DNA of 64,000 nucleotides from Psychrobacter sp. ANT_WB68 (GTDB lineage Bacteria; Pseudomonadota; Gammaproteobacteria; Pseudomonadales; Moraxellaceae): contig NZ_VOAZ01000003.1 of NCBI RefSeq assembly GCF_008369115.1, positions 496,001 to 560,000 of the forward strand, written 5' to 3'. The notes under the pieces were generated by a model. That model searched no databases. It was not told where the DNA came from and saw only the letters and a list, made by a program, of their open reading frames with translations. Both the position numbers and the translations under genes were made by a program. Shown one piece after another: positions 29,321 through 40,000 of the stretch; position 1 is the first letter of the stretch, and every line of letters starts with the position of its first letter.

Positions 29321-31423
29321 ATGTTTTCTAAAATTCTAATCGCCAACCGTGGTGAAATTGCCTGCCGAGTTGCCGCGACTGCCAAGCGTTTGGGCGTAAG
29401 TACCGTTGCTGTTTATTCTGATGCTGACCGTGAGGCTAAGCATGTCGCTGTCTGTGATGAGGCTGTTTATTTGGGTGGTTCGGCGCCTAAAGACAGCTAC
29501 CTCAAGGGCGATGCTATCATTGCGATTGCCAAAGCAACTGGCGCACAAGCGATTCATCCAGGTTATGGTTTTTTAAGTGAAAATGCGGATTTTGCGCAAG
29601 CTTGCCAAGATGCTGGTTTGGTATTTATTGGTCCATCGGCTGACGCTATTCGCGCCATGGGTGGAAAATCTGAGTCCAAACGTCTGATGGAAGCGGCTGG
29701 CGTGCCACTGATACCCGGCTATCACGGTGAAAACCAAGAAGCAGAATTCTTACAGCAGCAAGCAGACAGCATCGGCTATCCCGTATTGATTAAAGCCAGT
29801 GCTGGCGGTGGTGGTAAAGGCATGCGTATCGTTGAACAGAGCAGCGATTTTATTGACCTACTAGACTCATGTCGCCGTGAAGCGATTACCAGTTTTGGTA
29901 ATGATCAAGTACTGATTGAAAAGTACGCCCTAAAACCACGCCATATCGAAATCCAAGTATTTGGTGATACCCATGGCAATTATGTGCATTTGTTTGAGCG
30001 AGATTGCTCGGTACAGCGTCGCCATCAAAAAGTATTAGAAGAAGCGCCAGCACCGGGTGTTGACGCGGCGATGCGTGAAGCAATGGGAACCGCTGCCATT
30101 GAAGCCGCGCGTGCGGTCAATTATTTTGGTGCAGGCACGGTCGAGTTTATCGTTGAGCAACGCGCGGGCGCCATGCATTTCTATTTTATGGAGATGAATA
30201 CCCGTCTGCAAGTTGAGCATCCGGTTAGTGAAGCCATCTCTGGGGTAGATTTGGTTGAATGGCAGCTACTAGTAGCGGCAGGTTTGCCTTTGCCGAAAAA
30301 ACAAGAGGAGCTAGCGATTAACGGTCATGCGATTGAAGCACGTATCTGTGCTGAAAATCCTGACAATGAATTTCTGCCAGCGACGGGTACTTTATTCACT
30401 TATCAAAAACCTGAACACAGCACCTTCAATGTTGCAGATGTGCGTATCGACGATGGCGTACGCGAAGGCGATGTCATTAGTCCGTTCTATGACTCGATGA
30501 TTGCAAAGCTTATCGTTCATGCGCCCACGCGCGAGCAAGCATTGTCCAAACTTGACCGTGCACTCGCTCAAACGCGCATCGTCGGTCTGCCAAATAACGT
30601 CGCATTTTTGCGCTACATTATAAATACCAAGTCTTTTAGTCAGGCCAATCTTGATACGGCGTTGATAGAACGTGAGGCGGACGAGCTATTTAATCAGCAT
30701 CCACTTGATTTGTCGACGCTTTCGGTGACTGCTATTACGCAGCAGCTTGCCAGTGAAGCGACAATGCAAGGGTCAGATCCGTTTAGTAAGCCGACAGGTT
30801 TCCGTGCTTATAGCGACTACACAAGATCGTTTGGCTTGGTTTATGATGAGCAACCTTACACTGCTCGTATTAGTCATTGGCACAATGCAAGTTGTTCTGA
30901 CGGCAAAAAAGGTGCTGAAAATCTGAGTAGCTTTACGCTGGTCATTGAAAAAGAAATCGCTAACACTCAAGATAACAGCAATGCTAATGTAGCCGCCCAA
31001 ACAGCAAGGGTTTATGAAGGGCAAGTGAGTTATGCTAGTAGTGACGCACACAATCATACGTTATGGTTAGATGAGGCACGTATTAGCACCCAAAGCTGGG
31101 TACATAATGAGACCGTCTATGTGTTCACCGATAGCGGTCGTGACGAAATTACGCTGATCGATATCATGGCGCACGTTGGCGAAGAGAGTGCGGCGGTTGG
31201 CAGCTTGAAATCACCAATGCCAGGTCAGGTCGTTGCGTTTAAAGTTGCCGTTGGCGATAGCGTGAAAAAAGGCGAGCCACTTGCGGTTATCGAAGCAATG
31301 AAAATCGAACATACCATTACCGCCCCGACGGATGGTGTGGTGGCAGAATTGTTATTTGGCGCCGGTGACTTGGTTGCCGATGGCGATGAGCTATTGCGTA
31401 TTGACAGTGCAGATAATAAGTAA
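29321..31423 (+). CDS. liuD: Methylcrotonyl-CoA carboxylase, biotin-containing (alpha) subunit
   Basis: 700 aa. Biotin carboxylase domain from the first residues (FSKILIANRGEIACRVAATAKRLG), with the ATP-grasp loop KASAGGGGKGMRIVE and EMNTRLQVEHPVSEAISGVDLVEWQL. A divergent linker follows at about 460-615. The biotinyl domain at the C-terminus carries the acceptor Lys661 in EAMKIEHTI. Biotin must be attached by BirA, whose gene lies 3 kb downstream. The gene starts 144 bp after liuC and is followed 5 bp later by the first possible liuE start codon. Confidence 0.95.
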   Translation: MFSKILIANRGEIACRVAATAKRLGVSTVAVYSDADREAKHVAVCDEAVYLGGSAPKDSYLKGDAIIAIAKATGAQAIHPGYGFLSENADFAQACQDAGLVFIGPSADAIRAMGGKSESKRLMEAAGVPLIPGYHGENQEAEFLQQQADSIGYPVLIKASAGGGGKGMRIVEQSSDFIDLLDSCRREAITSFGNDQVLIEKYALKPRHIEIQVFGDTHGNYVHLFERDCSVQRRHQKVLEEAPAPGVDAAMREAMGTAAIEAARAVNYFGAGTVEFIVEQRAGAMHFYFMEMNTRLQVEHPVSEAISGVDLVEWQLLVAAGLPLPKKQEELAINGHAIEARICAENPDNEFLPATGTLFTYQKPEHSTFNVADVRIDDGVREGDVISPFYDSMIAKLIVHAPTREQALSKLDRALAQTRIVGLPNNVAFLRYIINTKSFSQANLDTALIEREADELFNQHPLDLSTLSVTAITQQLASEATMQGSDPFSKPTGFRAYSDYTRSFGLVYDEQPYTARISHWHNASCSDGKKGAENLSSFTLVIEKEIANTQDNSNANVAAQTARVYEGQVSYASSDAHNHTLWLDEARISTQSWVHNETVYVFTDSGRDEITLIDIMAHVGEESAAVGSLKSPMPGQVVAFKVAVGDSVKKGEPLAVIEAMKIEHTITAPTDGVVAELLFGAGDLVADGDELLRIDSADNK

Positions 31424-31437
31424 AAAGGATGATAAGC

Positions 31438-32358
31438 ATGAATCACTCGTACCCAGAACACGTCACCATCGTCGATGTCAGTCCACGTGATGGCTTGCAA
31501 AATGAAGCCATGACGGTACCAACGGCGGTTAAGCAAAGGCTTATCGATGATTTAATCGCAGCAGGTGTCAAAAAGCTTGAGGCGACTAGCTTTGTATCGC
31601 CAAAATGGGTGCCACAAATGGGTGATAATCGTGCGCTGCTAGAAGCATTGGCGCCCACACGCCATGCGGACGTTTGCTATTCGGTATTAGTGCCCAATAT
31701 GCGCGGTTTTGAAAATGCCATCATGCATCGTCCTGATGAAATCGTTATCTTTGGCTCTGCCAGTGAAACTTTTAGCCAAAAGAATATCAACTGTAGTATC
31801 GATGAAAGTATTGAGCGTTTCGCGCCTGTTGCTGCCGCTGCAAAATCACAAGGTATCAAAGTGCGAGGTGTTATCTCTTGCACGGTCGGTTGCCCCTATG
31901 AAGGCGAGATTGACCCAAGCCAAGTGGCTTATGTCACCAAGCGTTTGGTTGAAATAGGTTCAGAGCAGATTGGCATTGCCGATACCATTGGCGTAGGTAC
32001 GCCGCTCAAGGTACAGCGCGCGTTGCAAGCCGCACTGGAGTACGCTGATATCAGCATGCTATCAGGACATTTTCATGATACTTATGGTCAAGCAGTCAGT
32101 AATACCTTAGCCGCCTTACAAATGGGGGTCAGTGAATTTGATACCTCAGTGGCGGGGCTTGGTGGTTGTCCATACGCCAAAGGTGCAACAGGTAATGTCG
32201 CCACCGAAGACGTCGTCTATATGCTGCATGGTATGGGCATCAACACAGGCATTGATTTAGATAAGCTGGTCATAGCTGGCGAGCGTATTAGTGAATTTCT
32301 AGGTCGTCGCAATGGTTCAAGCGTGGCTCATGCGTTAATTAATAAGCGTCAGGCTTAA
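31438..32358 (+). CDS. liuE: Hydroxymethylglutaryl-CoA lyase
   Basis: Cleaves HMG-CoA to acetyl-CoA and acetoacetate, the last step of leucine degradation. About 306 aa from the ATG at 31438, which is well spaced from AAAAGG; an in-frame ATG at 31429 lies within that site. TIVDVSPRDGLQNE at the N-terminus, SGHFHDTYGQA, and the active-site loop GLGGCPYAKGATGN (Cys about 244) are diagnostic. Confidence 0.95.
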   Translation: MNHSYPEHVTIVDVSPRDGLQNEAMTVPTAVKQRLIDDLIAAGVKKLEATSFVSPKWVPQMGDNRALLEALAPTRHADVCYSVLVPNMRGFENAIMHRPDEIVIFGSASETFSQKNINCSIDESIERFAPVAAAAKSQGIKVRGVISCTVGCPYEGEIDPSQVAYVTKRLVEIGSEQIGIADTIGVGTPLKVQRALQAALEYADISMLSGHFHDTYGQAVSNTLAALQMGVSEFDTSVAGLGGCPYAKGATGNVATEDVVYMLHGMGINTGIDLDKLVIAGERISEFLGRRNGSSVAHALINKRQA

Positions 32359-32423
32359 CTAATACTGCTTGAAAAAACAAATTAAAATTCAAGATTTAAA
32401 ACATCAAAATACAAGGAATGGTT

Positions 32424-33611
32424 ATGAGTTTACCTGGATTGAATTTTCAGCTTGGCGAAGATATCGACGCCTTACGTGATATGGTGCAGCAGTTTGCTGC
32501 CAAAGAAATCGCTCCGCGTGCGGCCGAGATTGACAGTAGCGATGAGTTTCCAATGGATTTGTGGCAAAAGATGGGCCACATTGGTTTACATGGCATCACC
32601 GTTCCCGAAGAGTACGGTGGTTCTGATATGGGTTACGTCGCACACATGGTCGCGATGGAAGAGATTAGTCGCGCCTCTGCCTCTGTAGCGCTGAGCTATG
32701 GTGCGCATTCAAATCTGTGTATCAACCAAATTAAACGTAACGGCAGTGAAGCTCAAAAACAAAAATATCTGCCAAAATTAATCAGCGGTGAATTTATCGG
32801 TGCACTCGCCATGAGTGAAACTGGCGCTGGCTCAGATGTGGTCAGTATGAAGCTGAAAGCCGAAGAGAAAGACGGTCATTATGTGCTAAATGGTAGCAAA
32901 ATGTGGATTACCAACGGTCCTGATGCTGACGTGATGGTGGTTTATGCTAAGACTAATCCAGAGCTTGGCGCTAAAGGCATGACCGCTTTTATCGTTGAAA
33001 AAGGCATGGAAGGCTTTGGCACGGCGCAAAAGCTCGACAAACTTGGCATGCGTGGTAGTCATACTGGTGAGATGACCTTTAACAATGTTGAAGTACCCAA
33101 AGAAAATATCTTAGGCGGCCTAAATGAAGGCGTTAAGGTATTGATGAGTGGTCTTGATTATGAGCGTGCGGTATTGGCAGCTGGTCCTATCGGTATCATG
33201 CAGGCGGTAATGGACAATGTCGTCCCTTATATCCATGACCGTAAGCAGTTTGGGCAAGCAATTGGTGAGTTCCAGCTCATTCAAGGTAAAGTCGCAGATA
33301 TGTATACCATCCTGCAAGCAGGGCGCAGCTTCTTATATACCGTTGGTAAAAATCTCGATATGTTAGATAAACGCGGTGCCGGTCATAGTAGAGAAGTGCG
33401 TAAAGATTGCGCCAGTGTCATTTTATGGTGTGCTGAAAAAGCCACTTGGATGGCAGGCGAGGGCATTCAAATCTTTGGTGGTAATGGCTATACCAATGAG
33501 TATCCGCTTGGTCGCTATTGGCGTGATGCCAAGCTGTATGAAATCGGCGCAGGTACCAGTGAAATTCGCCGGATGTTGGTTGGTCGCGAACTGTTTAACG
33601 AGACGAAATAG
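32424..33611 (+). CDS. liuA: Isovaleryl-CoA dehydrogenase
   Basis: FAD enzyme oxidising isovaleryl-CoA to 3-methylcrotonyl-CoA, passing electrons to ETF. About 395 aa from the ATG at 32424 (AAGGA at 32413-32417); an ATG at 32418 is also in frame. Acyl-CoA-dehydrogenase blocks [49 protein letters not shown] and [34 protein letters not shown] are clear. The Glu in [18 protein letters not shown] sits where IVD keeps its catalytic base, which separates it from short-chain dehydrogenases. It is last in the block, unlike the Pseudomonas order liuRABCDE. Confidence 0.93.
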   Translation: MSLPGLNFQLGEDIDALRDMVQQFAAKEIAPRAAEIDSSDEFPMDLWQKMGHIGLHGITVPEEYGGSDMGYVAHMVAMEEISRASASVALSYGAHSNLCINQIKRNGSEAQKQKYLPKLISGEFIGALAMSETGAGSDVVSMKLKAEEKDGHYVLNGSKMWITNGPDADVMVVYAKTNPELGAKGMTAFIVEKGMEGFGTAQKLDKLGMRGSHTGEMTFNNVEVPKENILGGLNEGVKVLMSGLDYERAVLAAGPIGIMQAVMDNVVPYIHDRKQFGQAIGEFQLIQGKVADMYTILQAGRSFLYTVGKNLDMLDKRGAGHSREVRKDCASVILWCAEKATWMAGEGIQIFGGNGYTNEYPLGRYWRDAKLYEIGAGTSEIRRMLVGRELFNETK

Positions 33612-33650
33612 AAAATATTTAGGTAAAAGTATTTAGGTATTAGTTATAAC

Positions 33651-33686
33651 AAAAAAGCAGTACGTTTTAAGCGTACTGCTTTTTTT
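33651..33686. terminator. Bidirectional terminator between liuA and coaX
   Basis: Perfect 14-bp dyad AAAAAAGCAGTACG / CGTACTGCTTTTTT with a 7-nt loop, between convergent genes. Confidence 0.92.
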
Positions 33687-33715
33687 TGGTTCTATTTTAT
33701 GAAAATTTTCAGGAA

Positions 33716-34444
33716 TTATGCCTGCTTACTATGGTCAAAATAGCGTGCCAGACCATTTAATAATAAATCATCACGGATACGCACTGGGCGATTGACGTGT
33801 TGGGCGATAATAGCTGCATCGCCACCGGTCATAATGACTTCAAAGTTGGGATGGCGATGGCTAATCTCATTTACCGCGCCAACGATAGATAGTAATATGC
33901 CGCGATGTACCGCATCTTGCGTGGTGATACCTTGGCTAACACTATCAAAGGTACCGTTAGAGATGGTGATTTGCTTGGTGCCAGAAAATAATGACTCACG
34001 TTGTAGATAGATGCTGGGAAAAATATAACCGCCCAAATGCTCAGCGTGGTCAATCAAATCAATGGTGACTGCTGTACCGCAACCTATCACACATTGACGT
34101 TTGGTTTTATCCACCGCGCCCAGCATCTGCAGCCAACGATCACAGCCGAGCTGCTCGTCATTATAAGCACTTTTCATCAGCGGATAATTGGCATCGACAT
34201 GGACAAATTCAAATGGGATGTTAAGGCGACTTAAAGTCTCTGAAACCTTAGCATTGAGATCATCGCCTAGCACTGATGAGATACCAATAAAGTCAGGCGC
34301 ATAACGCTCAAAGCGATCGGTCAAACCCATAAGTAATTCGGCCGGCGCTTGCAAATGTTGCTTGGCATCATGTGCGACTATCTGTCCGATATCGTCGGTC
34401 AGCCAGTATTTGAGACGGGTGTTTCCCAGATCTAACCAGAGCAT
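33716..34444 (-). CDS. coaX: Type III pantothenate kinase
   Basis: Phosphorylates pantothenate, the first step of CoA synthesis. 242 aa of the ASKHA fold: MLWLDLGNTRLKYWL (phosphate loop), GCDRWLQMLGA, CVIGCGTAVTIDLI, GGYIFPS and VIMTGGDA. It follows birA by 38 bp on the same strand, a common pairing in gammaproteobacteria. Confidence 0.93.
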   Translation of the reverse strand: MLWLDLGNTRLKYWLTDDIGQIVAHDAKQHLQAPAELLMGLTDRFERYAPDFIGISSVLGDDLNAKVSETLSRLNIPFEFVHVDANYPLMKSAYNDEQLGCDRWLQMLGAVDKTKRQCVIGCGTAVTIDLIDHAEHLGGYIFPSIYLQRESLFSGTKQITISNGTFDSVSQGITTQDAVHRGILLSIVGAVNEISHRHPNFEVIMTGGDAAIIAQHVNRPVRIRDDLLLNGLARYFDHSKQA

Positions 34445-34482
34445 AAAAAATCCCTTTATATAGTGCCCGTTGGGTCTTTAAT

Positions 34483-35433
34483 TTAAGCCTTATTAATAAC
34501 GTCAATGCGTCCGGTAAAAAGCGCAGAAATCTTACCGTTATCTTGACGCAATTGCAAACATCCGTTTGTATCAATACTGCAGGCGTCTCCGGTGACCACA
34601 TGCGCCTTATCATCATGGTCTTGAGTGACCTGTAATCGCAGACCTGCTAGTGCATCCATCGTTGCAAACTCTTGCAAAAAGCCATCCAGATAATAGGTAT
34701 GTCCGGTCGGCTTCTCTATATCAAAGTGCTCAAAGCGCGTCATCGCTGCTAGTAATGACTCACTAATTTGCTGATAAAGCGTTTGTAAGGTCGGTAGGCT
34801 GTTAGTATTATCTGATTCCAGCATACCGTAAATATCTTGTAAGCTGATCGCTTGATAACTCATGCCTTCGCAAGTTTCTGCCGTCAGCTTTGGAGTGGCT
34901 TGTACATTGAGTCCAACCCCCATCACCACACCAACCAATTTTCCTGCCTTCCATACCGGTTCAATTAAAATACCAGCAAGCTTATTAAATTGAATAATTT
35001 GCGTATCCAGTTCAGCGTCATCTGATTTAGGTGGGTTTTGATAAAAGCCCAAGTCATTGGCCCATTTTACGCCAATAGGCGTTAAACCTTGTACGCGTAA
35101 TTGCTTATTTAAGGTTTGGATAACAGGCATTTTTGCCAGTTCAACGCCGATAACTAAGGACAACAAACCGCTAATCGGCATATGCACTGGATGATATAAC
35201 GACAGATACACATTGCCGCGCGGTGATTGCCATGAACGACCTCGCTGCCCCCGTCCTGCGCTTTGAGACTCAGCCGTTAATAGATGCAATTCCGTGGCGT
35301 TCAGCGTACCATTCTGTACCGCTTCTATCAGCTCGCTATTGGTAGAAGCGCTGCTAGTGACGTGACGATGAGTAAGCTCAGATAAATGGACAGAGGGATT
35401 GGTTGGTGACGGCATAGATATAGATAACGGCAT
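34483..35433 (-). CDS. birA: Biotin--[acetyl-CoA-carboxylase] ligase, without DNA-binding domain
   Basis: Attaches biotin to carrier lysines such as those of AccB and LiuD. The 316 aa begin directly with the ligase fold (VTSSASTNSELIEA), then SAGRGQRGRSWQSPRGNVYLSLYHP (biotinoyl-AMP loop), VKWANDLG, KLAGILIE and GVGLNV. No N-terminal winged helix is present, so unlike E. coli BirA it should not repress bio genes. A low-complexity N-terminus of about 25 residues offers alternative ATG starts. Confidence 0.92.
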   Translation of the reverse strand: MPLSISMPSPTNPSVHLSELTHRHVTSSASTNSELIEAVQNGTLNATELHLLTAESQSAGRGQRGRSWQSPRGNVYLSLYHPVHMPISGLLSLVIGVELAKMPVIQTLNKQLRVQGLTPIGVKWANDLGFYQNPPKSDDAELDTQIIQFNKLAGILIEPVWKAGKLVGVVMGVGLNVQATPKLTAETCEGMSYQAISLQDIYGMLESDNTNSLPTLQTLYQQISESLLAAMTRFEHFDIEKPTGHTYYLDGFLQEFATMDALAGLRLQVTQDHDDKAHVVTGDACSIDTNGCLQLRQDNGKISALFTGRIDVINKA

Positions 35434-35609
35434 AAATTTAGTCGCTGTGGTTCATATAATGTTTGATAGAGTCTTTGGCATCGCTTTTGATATACTAACG
35501 CGATTGTTAAGAATGATAGCCATCGGCAACATTGTCACGACTTGGATACTAATGACGTGAAGGCGTTAGTTATTATCATATAAAAACAGCCATAATAAAA
35601 GGTAGCGCT

Positions 35610-36416
35610 ATGATGTTGTATGTGTGGTTTGTCATTGCAGGGGCATTTGCTGGAGTTAGCGCAGGTCTATTTGGCGTAGGCGGTGGCATGATTATCGTGC
35701 CTGCTTTGGTATGGATTTTTACTGCCTATCATTTTCCACCAGAAGTGGTGACTCATCTGGCAATCGGTACCTCACTTGCGACCATCGTAGTAACTTCTAT
35801 TAGCTCCTTGACTGCGCATAATAAGCGCGGCGGTGTACGTTGGGAAGTGTGGCGCAAAATGGCATTGGGCTTAGTTATCGGTAGTCTGGTCGGTGCTGGT
35901 ATTGCAGATATGATTGATGGCAAAGTATTACAAGCCATCATCGGTGTGGGCGCGTTATTGGTCGCATTAAAAATGCTGTTCTTTTCTAACAAAGAGCAGT
36001 TGGGCAAGCCATTACCGTCAGCTGGCGTACAGTTTGGCGCGGGTACGGGTATTGGTATGGCGTCGTCTATTTTTGGGATTGGGGGTGGCAGTTTAACTGT
36101 ACCGTTTTTAAATTGGGCAGGACTACCGATGAAGCAAGCGGTTGGCACTTCAGCAGCTTGTGGCTTGCCGATTGCATTGGCTGGCGCGGCAGGCTTTGCA
36201 TGGTTTGGTCAAGACGTGGTCAATCTACCCGAGGGCACAATAGGCTTTGTCCATATTACGGGTTTCTTATTTATTTCCGTCGCTAGCTTCGCGATGGCAA
36301 AAGTGGGTGCCAAGCTTGCTCATGTATTGCCTGCGCTAACACTTAAGCGTGCCTTTGGGGTGTTGCTATTATTTGCAGGTGGGCAGCTGTTGTTAAGTGG
36401 GATTGGGGTATTGTAA
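35610..36416 (+). CDS. TauE/SafE family permease (sulfite/organosulfonate exporter-like)
   Basis: 268-aa membrane protein with the two family repeats: AGLFGVGGGMIIVPALVW near residues 18-36 and SSIFGIGGGSLTVPFLNWAGLPMKQAVGTSAACGLPIALAG near 150-190. Substrates in the family include sulfite, taurine products and others; none can be assigned here. An AAAGGTAGCGCT stretch precedes the ATG. Confidence 0.88.
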   Translation: MMLYVWFVIAGAFAGVSAGLFGVGGGMIIVPALVWIFTAYHFPPEVVTHLAIGTSLATIVVTSISSLTAHNKRGGVRWEVWRKMALGLVIGSLVGAGIADMIDGKVLQAIIGVGALLVALKMLFFSNKEQLGKPLPSAGVQFGAGTGIGMASSIFGIGGGSLTVPFLNWAGLPMKQAVGTSAACGLPIALAGAAGFAWFGQDVVNLPEGTIGFVHITGFLFISVASFAMAKVGAKLAHVLPALTLKRAFGVLLLFAGGQLLLSGIGVL

Positions 36417-36463
36417 ATTCTTGACAATTATTTTAAATAAATTACCCAATGAGTAATTGATAA

Positions 36464-36952
36464 ATGGAATTATTTTTTCAAAGTGAAAGTTTTATTGTTG
36501 CTCTAATTGCTTCAGGTTCAGCATTATTTGGTGTTTTGGTCAGTCAGGGTATTGGTTTCTGGAAGCTGAAGTCTGAACACAAGTATGAGCGACAAATTTT
36601 CCTAAGACAAAAGTATGAAGATTTAGTGTTTAGGCTTATTGATTTTTCAATGATCTTAAAATCATTAGATTTGAACGCACAGCAGCAGGAAATAATGCAA
36701 GTCAATATTAATGAGTTTATCGAGAAAGGCGGACAAATAGAGGTGATTACTGTGCTTTACTTCCCTAAATTAGTTGATGAATGCAAGAGGTTTTTAGAAG
36801 TAGCACATCAGTTGTTCGTATCACAATATGATCGGCATCATAACCTTATAAATAATAATGCAGATAACTTAGATTTGCTTAAAATAAAATTCGATGAAAG
36901 ATATGATGAATTGTATAGTGAGATTCAAAAATATAAGTCAGACTATACTTAA
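36464..36952 (+). CDS. AT-rich hypothetical membrane-anchored protein
   Basis: 162 aa with one N-terminal hydrophobic helix (about residues 9-33, FIVALIASGSALFGVLVSQGIGFW) followed by a charged, mostly helical cytoplasmic part, possibly a coiled coil. No domain is recognised. The gene is visibly richer in A and T than its neighbours and has a poor ribosome site, which suggests recent acquisition. It stands between a permease and smc without an obvious partner. Confidence 0.6.
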   Translation: MELFFQSESFIVALIASGSALFGVLVSQGIGFWKLKSEHKYERQIFLRQKYEDLVFRLIDFSMILKSLDLNAQQQEIMQVNINEFIEKGGQIEVITVLYFPKLVDECKRFLEVAHQLFVSQYDRHHNLINNNADNLDLLKIKFDERYDELYSEIQKYKSDYT

Positions 36953-37029
36953 CAACCCACAAACCCTAAAAATCCTCGACAATTTCAGGTAGAATAGCCG
37001 CCTGTTTTTGCTAAGTTTATTGATCCTTC

Positions 37030-40000
37030 ATGCGCCTAAAATCTCTCAAGCTGGCAGGCTTTAAATCCTTTGCCAATCCTACGACTTTTACCTTCCGTCA
37101 TGGTATCACCGCCATTGTCGGGCCAAACGGCTGTGGCAAATCTAATGTGATTGATGCTATTCGTTGGGTGTTGGGTGAAACCTCTGCTAAGCAGCTGCGT
37201 GGTGGGGCGATGAGTGATGTCATCTTTGCTGGCACGCAAGATAAAGCCGCCAAAAGTGTCGCCAGCGTCGAGCTGACTTTTGAGCATACCCAAGACGAGC
37301 AGAATGGCATTCGCCATGAGTTTAACCTTTATCAAGAGCTGTCCGTCCGCCGTCAGGTAAATTTGGAGGGACGCTCGGATTACTTTATCAATGGCACGCG
37401 TTGTCGTCGCCGTGATGTGGTTGATGTATTCTTGGGTACTGGGCTTGGCGCGCGCAGTTATGCAGTCATTGAGCAAGGTATGATTGGGCGGATTGTCGAA
37501 TCCAGCCCGCTGCAGTTGCGTGAATTTATCGAAGAAGCAGCGGGGGTTTCGCGCTATCAAGCGCGCCGCGAAGAAACGCAAAAAAAGCTTGAGAAGACCC
37601 AAGATAATTTAGCACGCCTGCACGATATGCAAAGCGAGCTGGTCAGCCAACAAAAACGCTTATCTAAACAAGCAGCCAGTGCTGAGCGTTACGAAGAACT
37701 GGCATTAACGCTTGCTGATATCAAACAACAGCTGGCCATTCAGCAACTGTATCAAGCCAAGCATACCCAGCAGCAGCAAAAAATCGCCCATGAGCATAGC
37801 GCCGCCGAAGTCACCACACTGCAAGCTCGTTATGAAGGTTTGAAAGCTAAGCAAGATAAACTTGCTACTCATATCAATCAAGAGCAGTGGCTCAAAGACG
37901 ATGCTCAAAGCAGCCATTATCAGCAGCAGCTAAGCTATCAACAAGCTGAGCATGAGCTTAGCGATGCCAAATCACAGCTGACTACTATTGAACAGCAATT
38001 AACTGGGTTAGAACAGCAGCGCGAACAAGCAGTCGATGAGATTGAGCGGTTACGAGCTGAGCAAGCTGAGCAGCGGAATATATTAGAAGAATTGCGTCCG
38101 CAGCTGATTGAACTTAGTAACAAACGTGAATCGCACAAACGTAATGAGCAACCATTGCAGCACGCCTACCATGACGCGCAAAATCAGCTGTCCCGTTTGC
38201 AAGACAATGCGCGCATGCTTGAGCAACAGCAAGCGATTAATAGCCAAGCGCAAAAGCGTCATCAGCAAAGCTATGATAAATGGCAACGCCGTCAGAAAAA
38301 TTGGCAGGATTTATGGCAGCAATTACAACAATCACTATCATCAGTTAAGATTACTGATGGACGCGAGAAAATTGATGCGAACAACTTACAGCAGACCTTA
38401 GAGACACAGGTTGCTGAGCTAAATAGACAGCTGGAGCAAATTGAGCGCCAACAAGATAGTATCGATGAGCGACTGTCTGAACTTCAACCGCAAGCGCATG
38501 AGTTACAGCATCGCTTAAACACGCAGCAGCGTGAATTAAGCGAGAATGAAAAGCGCCACGCCGTATTGGCAAGTGAGTACGATACGCTGCACAAGATATT
38601 GCATCCTAAACCTACGCCAAAACCTCAACAGCTTACTCATACAAAAACTGTCGAAGCAAAAACTGCATTAGAAAATGAAGTAGCTAGCGACTATAACGAA
38701 TTAGTCATCACGACCTTGCGTGAGCAGATTGAGCTAAGCGCGAAAGGGCAACAGCATGCGCAGCTGCTCGATAGCGTATTGGCGTTGTGGTTGGATAGCC
38801 ACGTATTAATATCAAATCAAACCAACCAGTCAAACATGCAGAACGCTAATGGCGATTCTCAAAAAGCAACCTTATGGCAAGTGCTTGAGCATGATTTAGC
38901 TGATGTGTTTACTTATCAAGCTGTGCAAAATGAGCAGGTTAATAGAAAAGGCAAGTCGCTAATAGAAACAGGTCATAGCTTGTGGTTATCTACTAAGCAA
39001 AATGAGACAAATACAGAGCCATTTATCGGCAATTTGCCAGCTACTTTAACTGATAAAGTACTACCGTTATCACAGCTGATTACGCAGCCCGCATTAGTGC
39101 TTTGGCAGCACTGTTATTTATATATTGCGCAGCCTGAGACAGATAATAAGCAAACGTTAGAAGCGTTGGCTGAGATTTTAAAAGCATTGCCGCCATCCGG
39201 CATTTTGCTAACGTCTGATGGCTGGCTCATCAGTCGTCAGGGTACGATGAATCTAAGTAAGTTTGCTAACGCGCAAGATGGTCAAAACAATAGTAATAGT
39301 CAATTCTTGACTCAGCGTTTACAGCAGCGCAGCCGTCTGCAAGCGTTAGAAGATCTGCTTGATGAGTTTGAAACCAAGATACAAGCCCAGCAAAAGGCTA
39401 TAGCGAAAAATCAGCAAAACTATGATGCATTGACAGTCAGCTTAGAGGAAACGCGCGCACAAGCTGAGCAATTAACCCGCGATAAACATAAATGTCAGCA
39501 GCAGCTTACCACGCAGCGCGCCAACGTTGAGCGCGTGCAAGCAGATAGCCAACGCCTCAATGCAGACAAAGTAGCTCTTGAGCTAGAAAAAACAGAGTTG
39601 GCACAAGAACAGCAAACGATCAATGACGAGCAGAACGGTATCCAAAGCGAGATAGCAGCGCTAACGCCACAAATCGCCAATGCGCGAGCGACAACTCAGC
39701 AATTACAAGCGGAACGCAGTGAGCTCACCCGTACGCGTCAGGCAGACGATGACGCTTGGCAAGCCTTGCAGCTTCGTATTCAACAAAGCGAGATGCGTTT
39801 AGAGCATAGTGTTAGTAGCCTTACGCGAGCGAGCGAGCAATACGATAAGTCGCTGCAAAGTGCGCAGAGTTTAAAGGCGCGTTATGAGCAGCAGCAAAGT
39901 AAGCTGCCCGCACTGCAAGCTGCATTGCAAAACGCGCAAACCGTACGCGATGAGCAACAGGTAATATTAACGACGCGCGAAACCGCATTAACGGTGCTTA

